A DNA stretch of 64,000 nt from Myoxocephalus aenaeus (taxonomy: Eukaryota; Chordata; Actinopteri; Perciformes; Cottidae), in contig JBAMJR010000154.1 of the NCBI GenBank assembly GCA_038501785.1, forward strand, positions 5,611,001-5,675,000, read 5' to 3'. How positions within the stretch are numbered: position 1 is the first letter of the stretch; each line of letters starts with the position of its first letter. Both the position numbers and the translations under genes were made by a program. Of this stretch, positions 12,901 through 24,344 are shown one piece after another. The notes under the pieces were generated by a model. It did not search any database and had not been told where the DNA came from. It saw only the letters and a list, made by a program, of their open reading frames with translations.

Positions 12901-15900
12901 GAAAAGGCATCAGATTGTTACCTTTCAAAAGAGACCAAGACCATGCATTTACTCCAAATAGTTCAAGTGCAGCTTGCAATGTACTTTGGGTATACCCGGA
13001 TAGGAGTTTTAGGCAAATTTTACAGGAACACAAGGAGGTTAATAAAGCTTTATTTGGATTAGGGCCCCTTTTGAGAAAAATAAAATTGGCTTATGTCCAA
13101 AATGAACACTGCATAAAAAAGCTCTTGACAGAACTCTGTAAAGCTGACTCTTCCCTATCTTGCATGCACATTTAGGGCGGCCCCTAACTTCAGTTTTCCA
13201 TTTTCCCGTCTAATGTCAGAGCCACTAGGCTTTAGGCTGTTCTGGAGCTAAACCAAGACAAATAACATGATCATAGACATCACAACTCATGCTCCTTTGT
13301 CAATGTTGAAATTAAGTAATATAGTTTTCCATCTTGGTTCGGAGCCACGGAGCCTCTGTGTTGTTTTTGAATATGTCCATTCCACACAACGTGATCGGTT
13401 GATGCCTCTTTTTGGGGAATGAAAGCGCAGAACAGCTTATTATTCACGTTGTGTGTAAAAGAAGTGAGCATCTCTCAGCTATGTCCACATATACTGCAGG
13501 TGTTTTCGAACAATGGCGGCAAAGGAGCTAAAGAACATAGAACATAAAACAGTGATGCTTCCTGTCATCATTTCAATAAAGTCAAGGTGCTTGCAGGGGA
13601 TAAACCTTTCAAGCCAGCGTTGTTGCTCTGGGACATGCAGCATAGGGGTGAGTTGACAGCCAGAGACGGGAAGAAGACAAGAAGACACAGTGGCAGGACT
13701 GTGGCCTGTCTTCCTGTATCAATCTAATCTGGATGTAAACACAGCTGCTGTTAAGCAACTCATGCATGGCCCATATACCAGCTGGCTATGTGAAGTGAAC
13801 TTTGACCCAGTAGTGGTCCCATTCCTGGTGAGAAATCCACCGCTCGCCTGAGAAAATGAATTCCTTTAGTTGGGTATAGTGTGTCATTCCAAGGAGACAG
13901 GCTTTGTCTATGAGGCAATCACTTATGTCTGCTGTGGCTCTTTCTCAGCCCACACATAGCCTCACATGCATTCTGGCGCACCGACATGCCTGTATACACA
14001 CAGTCTCTTCCTCTCTTGCACATGTAAGCCATGGAGTGAAATATTCATATTCTTTCAGTCCCCTCAGCATGCCACCTACATCCGACCATCTGGCCTTGGA
14101 GCACATAGCATGCTGCTGAGTGAACAAAGCAAGACCATTACTGTAGGACAGAAAAAGGGAGAGATGGCAGATGAGATGGGAATGGGGTGTGGTGTGGGGG
14201 TTTTAGGGCTATGAAATTTTAAAGACAGTCCTAACACTGCTCAGCGTTTTTATCATGCAGTCTGTCACGGGTGAATGCCTCGAATCAGGTAACTTTTCAA
14301 CAGTATGTGGGGATGACATCATCCCTAAGTGAAAAGAATGACTCACAGGCTAAGAAGTCAATACCATGCCCCCCACTAGAAGCGAGGCATAACATGTGCA
14401 TCGCTGCTCTTTATTCTATGCAGACATGCAAGTAATGGAGATACAAGAGAGAGAGTGACTCGGGGGGAGAGAAAAAAGACAGAAGATGGAGCGGGAAACA
14501 ACAATACAGATAAGGTGGATAAGGACGAGGTTGTGGGAGGAAGGAAGGGAGGAAAAGTTTCTCAAAGATGTATTAATAAAAAAAGTAAAAGAGCTAAATG
14601 CAGATGAGATGAAAGGATGGTCGGTGGGCTTTCCCACGATGCTTTGACTTGAGACCTGAGAAAGCCGACTGTGTGAAGTTCAAGAAACATGAGGGAAAGC
14701 TCACAGCGAGATCCGGTATATCAAAACACAGCAAGAAAAGCGTAGCATCCAAAACAAATCCAACACACAATCCTGCCGCAACATTAGAGCAGCGGTGGGA
14801 GAAAGAATGGTCACCACCGATTAATACAACCTCAGAAGTCTCGCAAATGTTTTCTTTTATGGATTATGGTGTCTTTTTGGCTACTGTTCTATTTGCTCTG
14901 TTGTTTCTTATTGTTTGTGAAGAATGACGCTGAGCAAACACCACGTCTAATCTAAAACCACAGATGTTTGACAGGAAATGAAATACTGTGGCCACTCCGT
15001 GCCCACTTTCCCAGAAATCCGGGTTTATCTTGTGTTGAATTCACAAGAACATAACGGTGCTGCTAGATGTGAATAAATAAATAGCTAATTAGCTGAACTC
15101 AGCCAGGAGCGGAAAATCCCAGATCCCCAACAGGCCGGAGCACACAGTCTAAGTGCAGTCCAACTTTGCCTTTGATTGATTGTGGAAAATAATAATATGC
15201 ACTTTTTAATAGTTACTGATGGAGAGGCAAAGCTTTTTGGTCTAACTCCTGTGCTCCCAGTGCATCTCAGATGCGTGCAAGCATGCTGCTGCAGTGTGAG
15301 AGGCCTGGATAGAAGCACGGTTCTCAGGGTAGTTTTGCTGCTGCTTTTAGATGAAGGTTGGTTTTTGGAGGTGGGGGGAGAAACCGTCCAAGTGTCAACA
15401 CTTGAGATTGATGCTTTTATATGCTATCACCCACAACCCACAAAGTATCCATTCCAAGGCAAGTGTTGCATTTACTCATCCAAGGGATTCTTCAGAAGCA
15501 TGTGCAAATGAAAAGAAGAAATTGGACAGATGGGGTGAAATATGTTGGAACATCTGAATGTTTCACTTCAAGATCATTCTTGCCCCATCCCTTTGGTTTT
15601 AGAGGTTCTGAGGTCTTAAATCCCCCAATTGACCACCAACCAACAGTCGCTTTTTACAAATGGTAGCCTATAATTTCTCTTGATAGTCTTGCACGCCAAT
15701 CTCAGTTGACAACAAACCTATCTCTGTTTATGTAGAAGCCAAAAACCTGAGAGGAAAACACAATGTTGGACGAACTGAAATCCCCCAAATCTCGACAGTC
15801 ATCAATTTTAGAGGCTGGCTCAAAATCGTTTGTGCTCTGGCAAACACTCCTAGTGGTATCACGACATATCATGGATTCAAAACCATCTGAGAACTGGCCA

Positions 15901-17061
15901 TACATTTATTTTCTGTCAATTCAACTCACATTTACAGAACTGCTTAGAGAAAAAAAATGCAGAAGACCCTTCAAGTTCAAACAGGCTTAAGGCCAAAACA
16001 CGGAAACTGACAGGAGTTTTAGAATGTCGTGATTTATACAGTGTGAGTGGTGCTGTGCTCAAGAAACACACCACAAGAAGATAGGATCACTTTACCTAGA
16101 AAGGCCATAGTGTGTGACGGGGTAGGGCAAGGCCCACAGTAAAATTAACGAGGGAGAAATTCGTCGGAGGCCACATAGTTTGAACCAAGGGTGACCTCCC
16201 AATTCCTAAGGCCTCCCACCAGATGAATAACACTAATTAAGATCTAAGATTACCCATGGTTATGAAATATACCAATTCCAACACACACATTAGACTGTGG
16301 TGTAACACAATATGAATAGATCATTTTATTTTAGCAGCTCACAAAAAATAAGGGCAATGAGGGCTTGAATGACTAAGCTTCTCTGGAGCGGAGATTAGGC
16401 CTCCATCTCTGCATCCTTGTCATGGCTGTAAATCACTCTGCTCCCACATTAAGGGGTTTGGTGTAATTGCTCAGCTCGTTCAGTAGAAAAGGTGGGGATT
16501 AAAAAAAGAAAAGTAAAGGAAGGGCGCATGTGTTCTTGAGAGCAGACAGCATGTGGCTTGTGGTGACTAAGGAGGGAGATTGTCTGTTTATGCCAGCTCC
16601 ACATTTCTCAACGTAAAGTTTTGGTTTTGGGTTACCAGTCAAGGTGAGAAGGGGTTTTGTAATTCAATTCCCATTGCCACACTGCACTTATTTGAAGTAA
16701 CCTAACCCCCCCACTTTTAATCCTGCTCCGTTAAGATTGTAATAAACGGGCTTGGCTTGCACCACTTTAGTCAATCAAGTTTATTGCCATGACGGTTCAT
16801 GATGAGGCTAATGAAAAATAAATAATGTGGTTTGCAGTAAACAGCTTGGAAAAGTTCTTTCCTCACAGTGAAGTGAAAGTTTTCACATTTAAACTTTACA
16901 TTTCTGCAAAGTTCCCCAGAATGTTGAAAAAAATGCAAAAAAACACAAGGAGATGTTTAGATAATTGATAGAATCTGAACCATCAAAAAAATATTGTCCC
17001 ATCCACACAACCAAGGATACAGTTAGAGAGAATTTCCTCATGCAAAGGTTCTTATCATAAG
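9969..17061. other. Long non-coding stretch, no gene recognised
   Basis: About 7 kb with no supported gene. An 18-bp palindrome (CAGGCCTTTTAAGGCCTG) sits at 10456-10473. 12120-12430 is locally richer in CpG (GCCCGCGGGTCGTG, CGATCG), unlike its AT-rich surroundings, but shows no recognisable repeat ends. 16370-16500 looks like ordinary single-copy sequence. Nothing else identified. Confidence 0.55.
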
Positions 17062-17816
17062 AAATCTCATTTAAATTACGAGGGCTGGATTTGAAAATAA
17101 ATAATTACAGAAAGCTTTTGAAAATGTTTTTTAAAATAAACTACTTAATTTTACAAAAAATAATTGAACTTAATTCTCTTTGCCCTGCAGCTTTGAAATT
17201 CAGTTAATTCAGGCTTTAAGTGATGTCACTCAAAAAAGCCCCAATAATATATTATATTCATCTTCTCAAAAGAGAAAATGTTTGTGCAAGGACTTTATCT
17301 GTGGTTATTGAAAGCACTTGTTTCAGCTCCTCTCTGTTAACATCATTGTTGGACAGTGGATTAATGTGTGAGGATTCTGATCATATTGGGCTCTTAGGTT
17401 TATTTTTCTGTGCCTTCATTTTGTATTTGAATGGGTACGTTTGCTCAAAGATTTCTGCTTTTGTGCTTTTACATTGCTGCTTTTAATAATCATCAGTCTC
17501 TGAACATATGAGCCTTTGGTTTTAAACTGCCAGTGGAAAGAATGAACAAACACGAATCTGTCAATTCTTGGTTAAAGGATCTGGTTTCGCTGTCCACATT
17601 TCTCTTCTTGGAGAACGCCATGTGAAATAACTGACTCACGTTACGTACTATTCCGACTGTTCGGCCTCTCGTCTGTTTATATCTCACTCAGACCTCGATG
17701 CTAATCAGATTATACATATTTGATTGGCTGAGTGGCATCATGTGACGTGATTTACAACACATGTAACGGGTCGGTGTGTTTACTGGACCCCTGAGCGAGT
17801 GCGCTGTAAAGGCTAG
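17062..17816 (+). repeat. Duplicated segment, copy A (partner 26227-26881)
   Basis: This segment aligns collinearly and in the same orientation with 26227-26881. Shared landmarks in order are AGAAAGCTTTTGAAAAT, ACTTGTTTCAGCTC, TTAATGTGTGAGGATTCTGA, GGCTCTTAGGTTTATTTTTC, ACATATTTGATTGGCTGAGT and the GTCGGTGT...GCTGTAAA end. The copies are diverged with small indels. In place of the long (GT)n of copy B, this copy has unique sequence around 17580-17690. No coding potential is evident and the family is not recognised. It may be a degenerate transposon or a local duplication. Confidence 0.8.
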
Positions 17817-17927
17817 GCTCAAGATTTTATATTTCTATATTATCTATCGGTTATAGGTCCAGGGTCCAGATACAACGTCGTCTGGACCACGGTTCACCTA
17901 TTAGTGACCCCGGTCCTCGACTTTAAC

Positions 17928-18755
17928 TCACACCGGACGCGACACGATTTTGTCGCGCGACCAGATTACATGCAAAGTCAATGTACAGACGCGACGGCGC
18001 GACATTTCCGCCGGGTGACGCGACTGACGCATTTGAGGCGGCGCGAACAGAACGTTTGACGTGGGGCGAACAGAGCGAAGGACGCGGGGCGAAGTCGCGC
18101 CAGTTGAAATATCCCAACTCCAGCGACAAAGTCGCATGAGTCATAGTTGCGTCAGCCAATCAGCGTTGAGAATCAGCGTTGAGAAGCTCCGCCCGTCACC
18201 ACCGTCGTCTTGCCGTCTTCCTGCTGCTCCGCCAGAAGTAGCGCTGGTAGCGGCTTCATTCAGACGCTGTTGTGGGACTACGGATAATATTATGAACTCA
18301 GACACCATGGAGTTTGATGTTCCGACATGTTTGGGACTTCCACAACAAGTATAAAGCAGAACTAGTGGTTATTTCCATGGTGGATGGCATAATCGGTATC
18401 AGTTTTACGGAGATAAGCCAGACGCAGTTCCTGGAGGAGTCGGTGAAATTCACCGAGCTGTGTGCGGCTACGGATAATATTATGAACCCAGACACAAGGG
18501 CGTTTGATGTTCCGACATGTTTGGGACTTCCACAACAAGTATAAAGCAGTGGTTAACTAGTGGTTATTTATTCCATAGCCGATACCGGAAAAGACAGCTT
18601 TTTTTCACGGAGAGACCCGACGGTGATAAGCCATGCCCCCTTTGTCGCGGGGCGATTTGTCTTTGTGACGTTTGGTGTGAACACCCTCGTTTCACTCGCG
18701 CGACCAAACTGAAGCGGTAAGTGCGACGCAACAAATCCTGTCGCGTCCAGTGTGA
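17928..18755. mobile_element. Harbinger-like GC-rich non-autonomous element
   Basis: The left end TCACACCGGACGCGACA (17928-17944) is the inverted complement of TGTCGCGTCCAGTGTGA at the right end with one mismatch. Both ends continue into CGCG-rich subterminal repeats (GTCGCGCGACC left, CGCGCGACC right). The 828-bp body is far more GC- and CpG-rich than its surroundings. A TAA triplet flanks each side (17924-17926 and 18764-18766), which would fit the 3-bp target site of PIF/Harbinger elements if the left end has lost a few bases. No transposase is present. A short coding-like relic is present (see the internal duplication). Superfamily assignment is tentative. Confidence 0.65.
18278..18590 (+). 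repeat. Internal 190-bp tandem duplication with coding-like motif
   Basis: The block starting CTACGGATAATATTATGAAC at 18278 starts again at 18468, a period of 190 bp. The first unit is full length and the second about 120 bp. Each unit contains the run from GTTTGATGTTCCGACATG to ACAAGTATAAAGCAG. In one frame of the first unit (from 18314) this reads HVWDFHNKYKAELVVIS. The same peptide core is found, on the other strand, at 51712-51761 (DVWDFHNAYKAATAVIS), so the motif probably descends from a transposon protein. The frame stays open across the unit boundary for 76 codons but has no start context or domain I can name. Confidence 0.7.
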
Positions 18756-19070
18756 ACACAGCATAATGCTGCGTTCATGCAATAAACAACACGGCAACCG
18801 GCTACAAGTCACTTTCAATGGAAAGTGGTGACATTCAGCTTCAAACTAAAGCCAGACACTTAATTGTTGCTGCACGAAGGGCGTGATGTGCTAAAGATTA
18901 AAGTTGAGCTGGGCTAAACTCTTTTTTAACTCTCTAGTTAGATGCTAGTGAAGCGTCAACCAATCATATATTTTTGGTTCACCCTGTTTCGTTAAATATA
19001 TGCCGTTAGCCAGTTCCCAGTGCTATTTAATGACATAACTACATCAAAGAGTGCTCAAACAACAAAATGT

Positions 19071-19228
19071 AGCTGGTCACACTTGTTTTGTTGCTTTTGT
19101 CGCTCGTAGTGTGAACATATCGTCAGGAGTTAGCACAACCACAGTGCTTTAGCTGGCCACACTTGTTTTGTTGCTTTCGTCGCTCGTAGTGTGAACATAG
19201 CATCAGGAGTTAGCACAACCACAGTGCT
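19071..19228 (+). repeat. Two-unit 80-bp tandem repeat
   Basis: Two units (19071-19150 and 19151-19228) differ at only a handful of positions. Each contains CACACTTGTTTTGTTGCTTT, GTCGCTCGTAGTGTGAACAT and AGTTAGCACAACCACAGTGC. Within a unit, TCACAC and GTGTGA form short opposed ends like those of the Harbinger-like element upstream, so this may be a tandemly duplicated small MITE. The close similarity suggests the duplication is fairly recent. Confidence 0.8.
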
Positions 19229-19230
19229 AA

Positions 19231-21812
19231 GAAGATCCAACAGATTCTAGGCGATTGAAACATGCAGCACTGCTCAAGAAATCAACTAAGTGATTTATAG
19301 AGCATTCAACACTTCTGAACAAATCAATATACACGCTACTGTCAAAACAATGGCGATGCAACGGCGGAGGTGCTTGGCAGAACCGGGTAACCAGTCACAA
19401 TTGCCAGGTTGTGGTCACTCAGACTGCATTTACAGTTATTTCTTTCACAGTCTCCCGTAGCTCACAGTAATCAGCAGCTGCCATTTGGTATTGATTATTC
19501 ATCTAAATGGAATTTCTTAGTGGCTAAATAGCAACCATGTAACTATTCAAGTGAATGCACAAAACATAAACAATCAAAAACAAAGATGTTTACAACGAAT
19601 AAAATGCACATCTGGCTTTCTACAATTTATCCAAAGCACATGGCACATTTTTGACCACTGGCATCTACCAGACTTCCACAAAACTTCACAACTGCTGTTT
19701 CTAAAATATGACGGACCAGTTCAAGTGGGTCTGGATGAAATATATAACAGTGCTAATGCCCAAAACCAAAACCCATTTCCAAAGTGAAAGCTTCTACTAT
19801 GGGTTATGCAGTGAAAGTACTTAATTTCTGATTTATTCATCTTGGGAACACTTATTCTATTCCTTACACTAGGGCTGGAATAATAAAACATTAAGGAGTT
19901 TGCTCCCTGGCTCGAAAATACACGTACTGTGTCTTTCAACTGAAAAAAAAAACAGTTTGAAATGTAATCTTGTTAAATGATAATGTTGCCAAGCTGTGGC
20001 TGAATGGTAAAACATGGCATTGCTCTTACTCTCGTGTTATTTTTCTATTATTATGAGTGGTATCAAAAAACATTACCAACAGAAAGTGCTTAAATGCACC
20101 CTATGAGGCTCTACGGATTAACACATGGATTAAAATGGGTCAGGAACGGTGTTGATGATCATAAATGACATATTCTCAGCCATTGGATGTGTAGCACAGG
20201 ATTCCTCTCTAATGACTTTGAAGTGAAGTCCAAGGCCCTAGGTTTTGTTGCAGAGGAGAGGCTGTGCATGAGCTGTAAAACATACAGTATTGGCCTTGTA
20301 TTCAAAAGACAAAATAGCAAGTAAGATTCCCATCTGCATGTTTTTAGTTTTATTGTCAGCTGACCTCCAGCAAACACAGTCGTGGCTGGCTGACATGCGT
20401 CTGACCTCACAGTGGGAGAGGATGCAGATGAGCAAAAGGAAGGAGAGGGAACAGAGCCGCCGCCCACTCTCAGGCTTCCACTGAGCTCCTCGGGCCGTTG
20501 TCAAATGTCCATCGGAAGAACTCTGTCTAGTTGTTTAGTTTTCTGGGTTAAAGGTCGAGCGGCGTTCTAAGTATTTTTACCACCTCTAAGAAACAAAGTG
20601 AGCATGACTGAGCATATAGGCAGATGCACGGCTCAGGATGAATTTGAAAGATCTGGAAAAAAAGACTACAGAACCAAATGTATCATCTTGAAGACCATGT
20701 GATAGCATATCATTGTTAATTCACCAGACAATTAAACAGGACATGATGATTAGACAATTACCATATATTTGACAATAGAACACACAGTGCGCAATATCTT
20801 CAAACGATAAGTAAATTGCTATCATGAATCAGAGAAAATTGCTCAAACAAAGACAATAAGATTGTAAAGACCTTATTGGACAATCCCTCATTTTCTAAAA
20901 GAACAGTCCGTCTTTTTTAAATGTCATGTAATAAAAGTGATGTAATGTTACCAATTTAAAACCTGTATGCTTTGGATGTTGCAACAAAGGAACTTTCTCT
21001 TTGCCTTGCAGTGAAAAGACCGCGAGAACCTTTCTTAGAACTTGACTGTGTGATGTCTTTTGTGTATGAAACATTTGCTGTTTGGTGGTTTTCCCTCCAA
21101 CATACACTTGACTCATCTCCAGGAGATGGAGGGATTCTATTCCCCACGAACCTTTGATGGCAATTGATCTTGGCACATGTTTGAAAGACTTGCTGAAGAG
21201 TTGCGTCATTTACGCACATGCGCACGTTCTGTCTGTGAGAACATGTTCTTCACTGTCTATGTGAGCGCTGTTGTAAATGAGGAGTCTGCCTGGGTTGTGG
21301 TTGCACCTTAGCAACTGTATCAAAGTAAACCGAAACACACTGGCACTTACCTACTAAGCACAAGAACAATTAAATTTGTTCCTTTTTCTAAAAGAGAAAG
21401 TTTGCCCTGCCTTTCCTCAAACTGATGTTATTATGAACATTCACACAAAGGTGCCTACATGCCTACAGTTGTGCACAACATCCGGTGGGTAAAGGTTTAG
21501 TGCCTGTAAGAATGTAAGAACATTCCTTTTTGATTGAAGGGAGAACCATGTAACCAGCAGAGCATTGTTAGAAATGGAAGATATTATGTTGGACAGACTT
21601 TAGCTAGCTGTCTCCTCATTTTTGCAATCTATCCAAAGTGAACCTAACCGCTATTTTTCTGTAGCTTAATATTTATTCTTATTTATCACAGACATGAGAG
21701 GGGTATCAATCTGAACATCTAACTCGAAGCAAGAACGCAAATCATTATTTCCTATAATGTTGAAATATTCCTGTAATTGGTATGAAGGCCAACTCTGAAA
21801 TTAAACAATACA
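19231..21812. other. Non-coding stretch, no gene recognised
   Basis: About 2.6 kb of AT-rich sequence. Overlapping frames of 64-104 codons on both strands (20159-20504 and 20895-21225) show no domain, start context or splice structure that would support a gene. No repeat family recognised. Confidence 0.55.
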
Positions 21813-21820
21813 GTGATGTA

Positions 21821-22979
21821 CAGAGGTGTCAAACGTATTCACAGTCATTACTCAAGTAGAAGTATAGATACTAGGGTTTAAAAATACTTCTGTAAAAGTT
21901 GAAGTATCAACTCAAGCTTTTTACTTCAGTAAAAGTGTAAAAGTACTGGTTTCAAAACTACTTTAGAGTATAAAAGTAAAAGTAATGTAAGGGGACACCG
22001 ACACCGACACAAACACTTAAAGCTGTGGTTCTCAAACTTTTTCTGTAAATAACATAATTTTGTGACTCATCTGTGCTTTTATAAATAACAGAATAAAGAC
22101 AATTGCAATCACTTTCAAGTAAATCAGATTGCTCCATCAGACAATGTTTTGTGTAAGTTCTATCTGTGCAAAAAATAACTAATATTTAGTTACTACTAAA
22201 TAGCTCATTGTGGAAAACAATAAGCTTTTTTTTTTTTTTTTTGCCAAACAAAACAGAATGAGTGCAGATATGTGAGCATCAGGTTGTATCAGTATTAGTG
22301 GAGCAGTGAGCTGCTTTCCTCTACACATCTTTTATAAACGGGGTTGTAGATTTGATACGGCCTCTCTCAATTCATGCTCAATATTGAGCTTCGATCTGTT
22401 TTTCTTTTTCTTTTGAGAAACGCAACAGCAGGAAAAGACGAGCTCACGGAGACTTCTGGCAAAACGCAAAAATAAAAAACGCGTCGCGCATGCGCAAGCG
22501 TAACCCGTTAACGGCGTACCGTAACCATTTACCCGAAAGTACAGGCATTTCTCCATGTATTTATTAATGACTGAGTTTTATATCCTTGTACTTTGTACTT
22601 CTGTAATATGTGAAGCCAGCAGCTCATTGTTGGTAGAAGACACGAGCACTTTGTCTCCTTCACCTGGAGCAGGAGAGCTGCTGCGGGGTTCAGAGAGCTG
22701 CTCCAATGTGAGGAGCAACTCCGGTTGCTCCTCGCGGAGAGTTTTTTTTGTGTGTGTGTGTGTTTTTGAACGATGACAAGCCGGAATGAAAACAAACCAA
22801 AATGAAATAGTAACGAGGCTATTTTTAAAATGTAGGGAGTAGAAAGTACAGATATTTGCGTGAAAATGTAAGGAGTAGAAGTAAAAAGTCGTCTAAAAAA
22901 TAAATACTCCAGTAAAGTATAGATACCCAAAATTAAGTAAAGTAACAAAGTATTTGTACTTCGTTACTTGACACCTCTG
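21821..22979. mobile_element. hAT-like non-autonomous element, CAGAGGTGTCAA ends, perfect 8-bp TSD
   Basis: The left end CAGAGGTGTCAA and right end TTGACACCTCTG are perfect 12-bp inverted repeats. They are flanked by identical 8-bp direct repeats GTGATGTA (21813-21820 and 22980-22987), the target duplication expected of hAT elements. Both subterminal regions are rich in AGTA/TACT words. The 1159-bp interior contains a GTGGTTCTCAAACTTTTTCT segment at 22025, resembling another hAT end, a 17-base poly-T at 22226-22242 and a GC-richer core. No transposase is encoded. The exact target duplication suggests a relatively young insertion. Confidence 0.85.
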
Positions 22980-22987
22980 GTGATGTA

Positions 22988-24304
22988 CAGTGCATAGTTA
23001 GTCCCAAATAGGCTGCGAAAGACAAACACAATATTACTTAAGAGTCTTCAGAGATGTAGATCTATCTGCAGGAGTTCTGTACTACCCATACACACTACAT
23101 GCATATAACCAGGGGAACAGGTGTAACCTTTTGAGTAGTTTTTAGTGTTGGGGAAGTAAATGAAAAAAAGGTGTGAAGGGTCAAGATTATTGAAAATACC
23201 TCCTTTCAATGTTTCCTTTGAGGGGAAGAGTATTACTCACTCTTTTCCCACTCACGTTTTCCAAGTTGATTTGGACCAAGACCAGTTTTTTTTTTGGGAA
23301 AGAATTTGATCTCAATGGGAGTTCCTCTGTTTTGCCAAGGGCTTAATGGTTTCACAGCTTTAGATTAGGCCTACAGTATTTGGGGTGTCAGCTTTGACAA
23401 ATTACTCTCAGGATTTTTTCCAATGTCAAATATCACCGCACTGCTAACCAGCATGTCCAGAATCCCCGACTTGGCACACCCCTCACGTTGTTCCCCACCC
23501 TGTCGCCGTATCGCGCCAAATACTTCGGCACTCACTCAAAGAAATACTTGGATTAAGAGTACGGGGAGAGGTAATGTATATGCCGTCGCTTGATCTTAGT
23601 ATTACCTCCTCAGCTCAGAGGGGAAGCAGCAGCTTCACAGAATCCAGCCAAAAAGTTCAAAGTTGAAGCACACACAGTTCTCGTCTTCTCTCCTCCAGCT
23701 GGGCTGCCGTGTTGGAGGGCTGGGCGCGCTGTGCATCCAACAGCGTTACAGACAGAAGAGCACTCCCTTCCAACTCCTCTGGGGAGAAATTTCAGATGAC
23801 TTGGCTAGGTGTGTTAGCCATCACACACCCTGCTGACAGGCCAGTCGGTTCCAGGTCCACGGCTGCTCATCTCACACATACTCCGGGTGTCTGTGAAGAG
23901 ACCTCGGGGCTTCTGTTTATCAACACAGCACAACTTTGGGATTGATATTGAGGACAAACTGTTTTTGTTGTATCTGCTTACACTATGTTGTGGTTGACTC
24001 TGCTGTGAGATATGCTTTCGTCCAACTTTGAGCAGTATAGAACTGATCATGTTTCCAAAGATTCTACAGCAATTTAGTAGACACTACAAGTTCAATTTAT
24101 GTTTTCCTATCTAAATAGACATTAAATTAAAGCATCTATTTGGACTATTATCTCTACTGTGAACCTTTGCACACCCCAAGAACATATTAATGGACATTCA
24201 TCCTAGCTATTTAATTTTAAACACTTACATTGTACATATTTAATTGTTAAAGTATTTTCTTTATATTTTGTATTGTCATTTATTTATGTTTCTCGCGTAT
24301 GCAC
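22988..24304. other. Non-coding stretch, no gene recognised
   Basis: No gene or repeat family identified in about 1.3 kb. The patch at 23450-23900 is somewhat GC-richer and is open in several frames at once, which is not evidence of coding. Confidence 0.5.
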
Positions 24305-24344
24305 AGGAACTTGCTATGGTATATTGATACCATAGCAAGTTCCT
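24305..24344. repeat. Perfect 18-bp foldback with 4-nt loop
   Basis: Arms 24305-24322 and 24327-24344 are perfectly complementary (left arm begins AGGAACTTGCTATGG) around an ATTG loop. No flanking repeat ends are visible. It would form a very stable hairpin in single-stranded DNA or RNA, but the 40-nt total is too short for a typical pre-miRNA. Confidence 0.95.
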
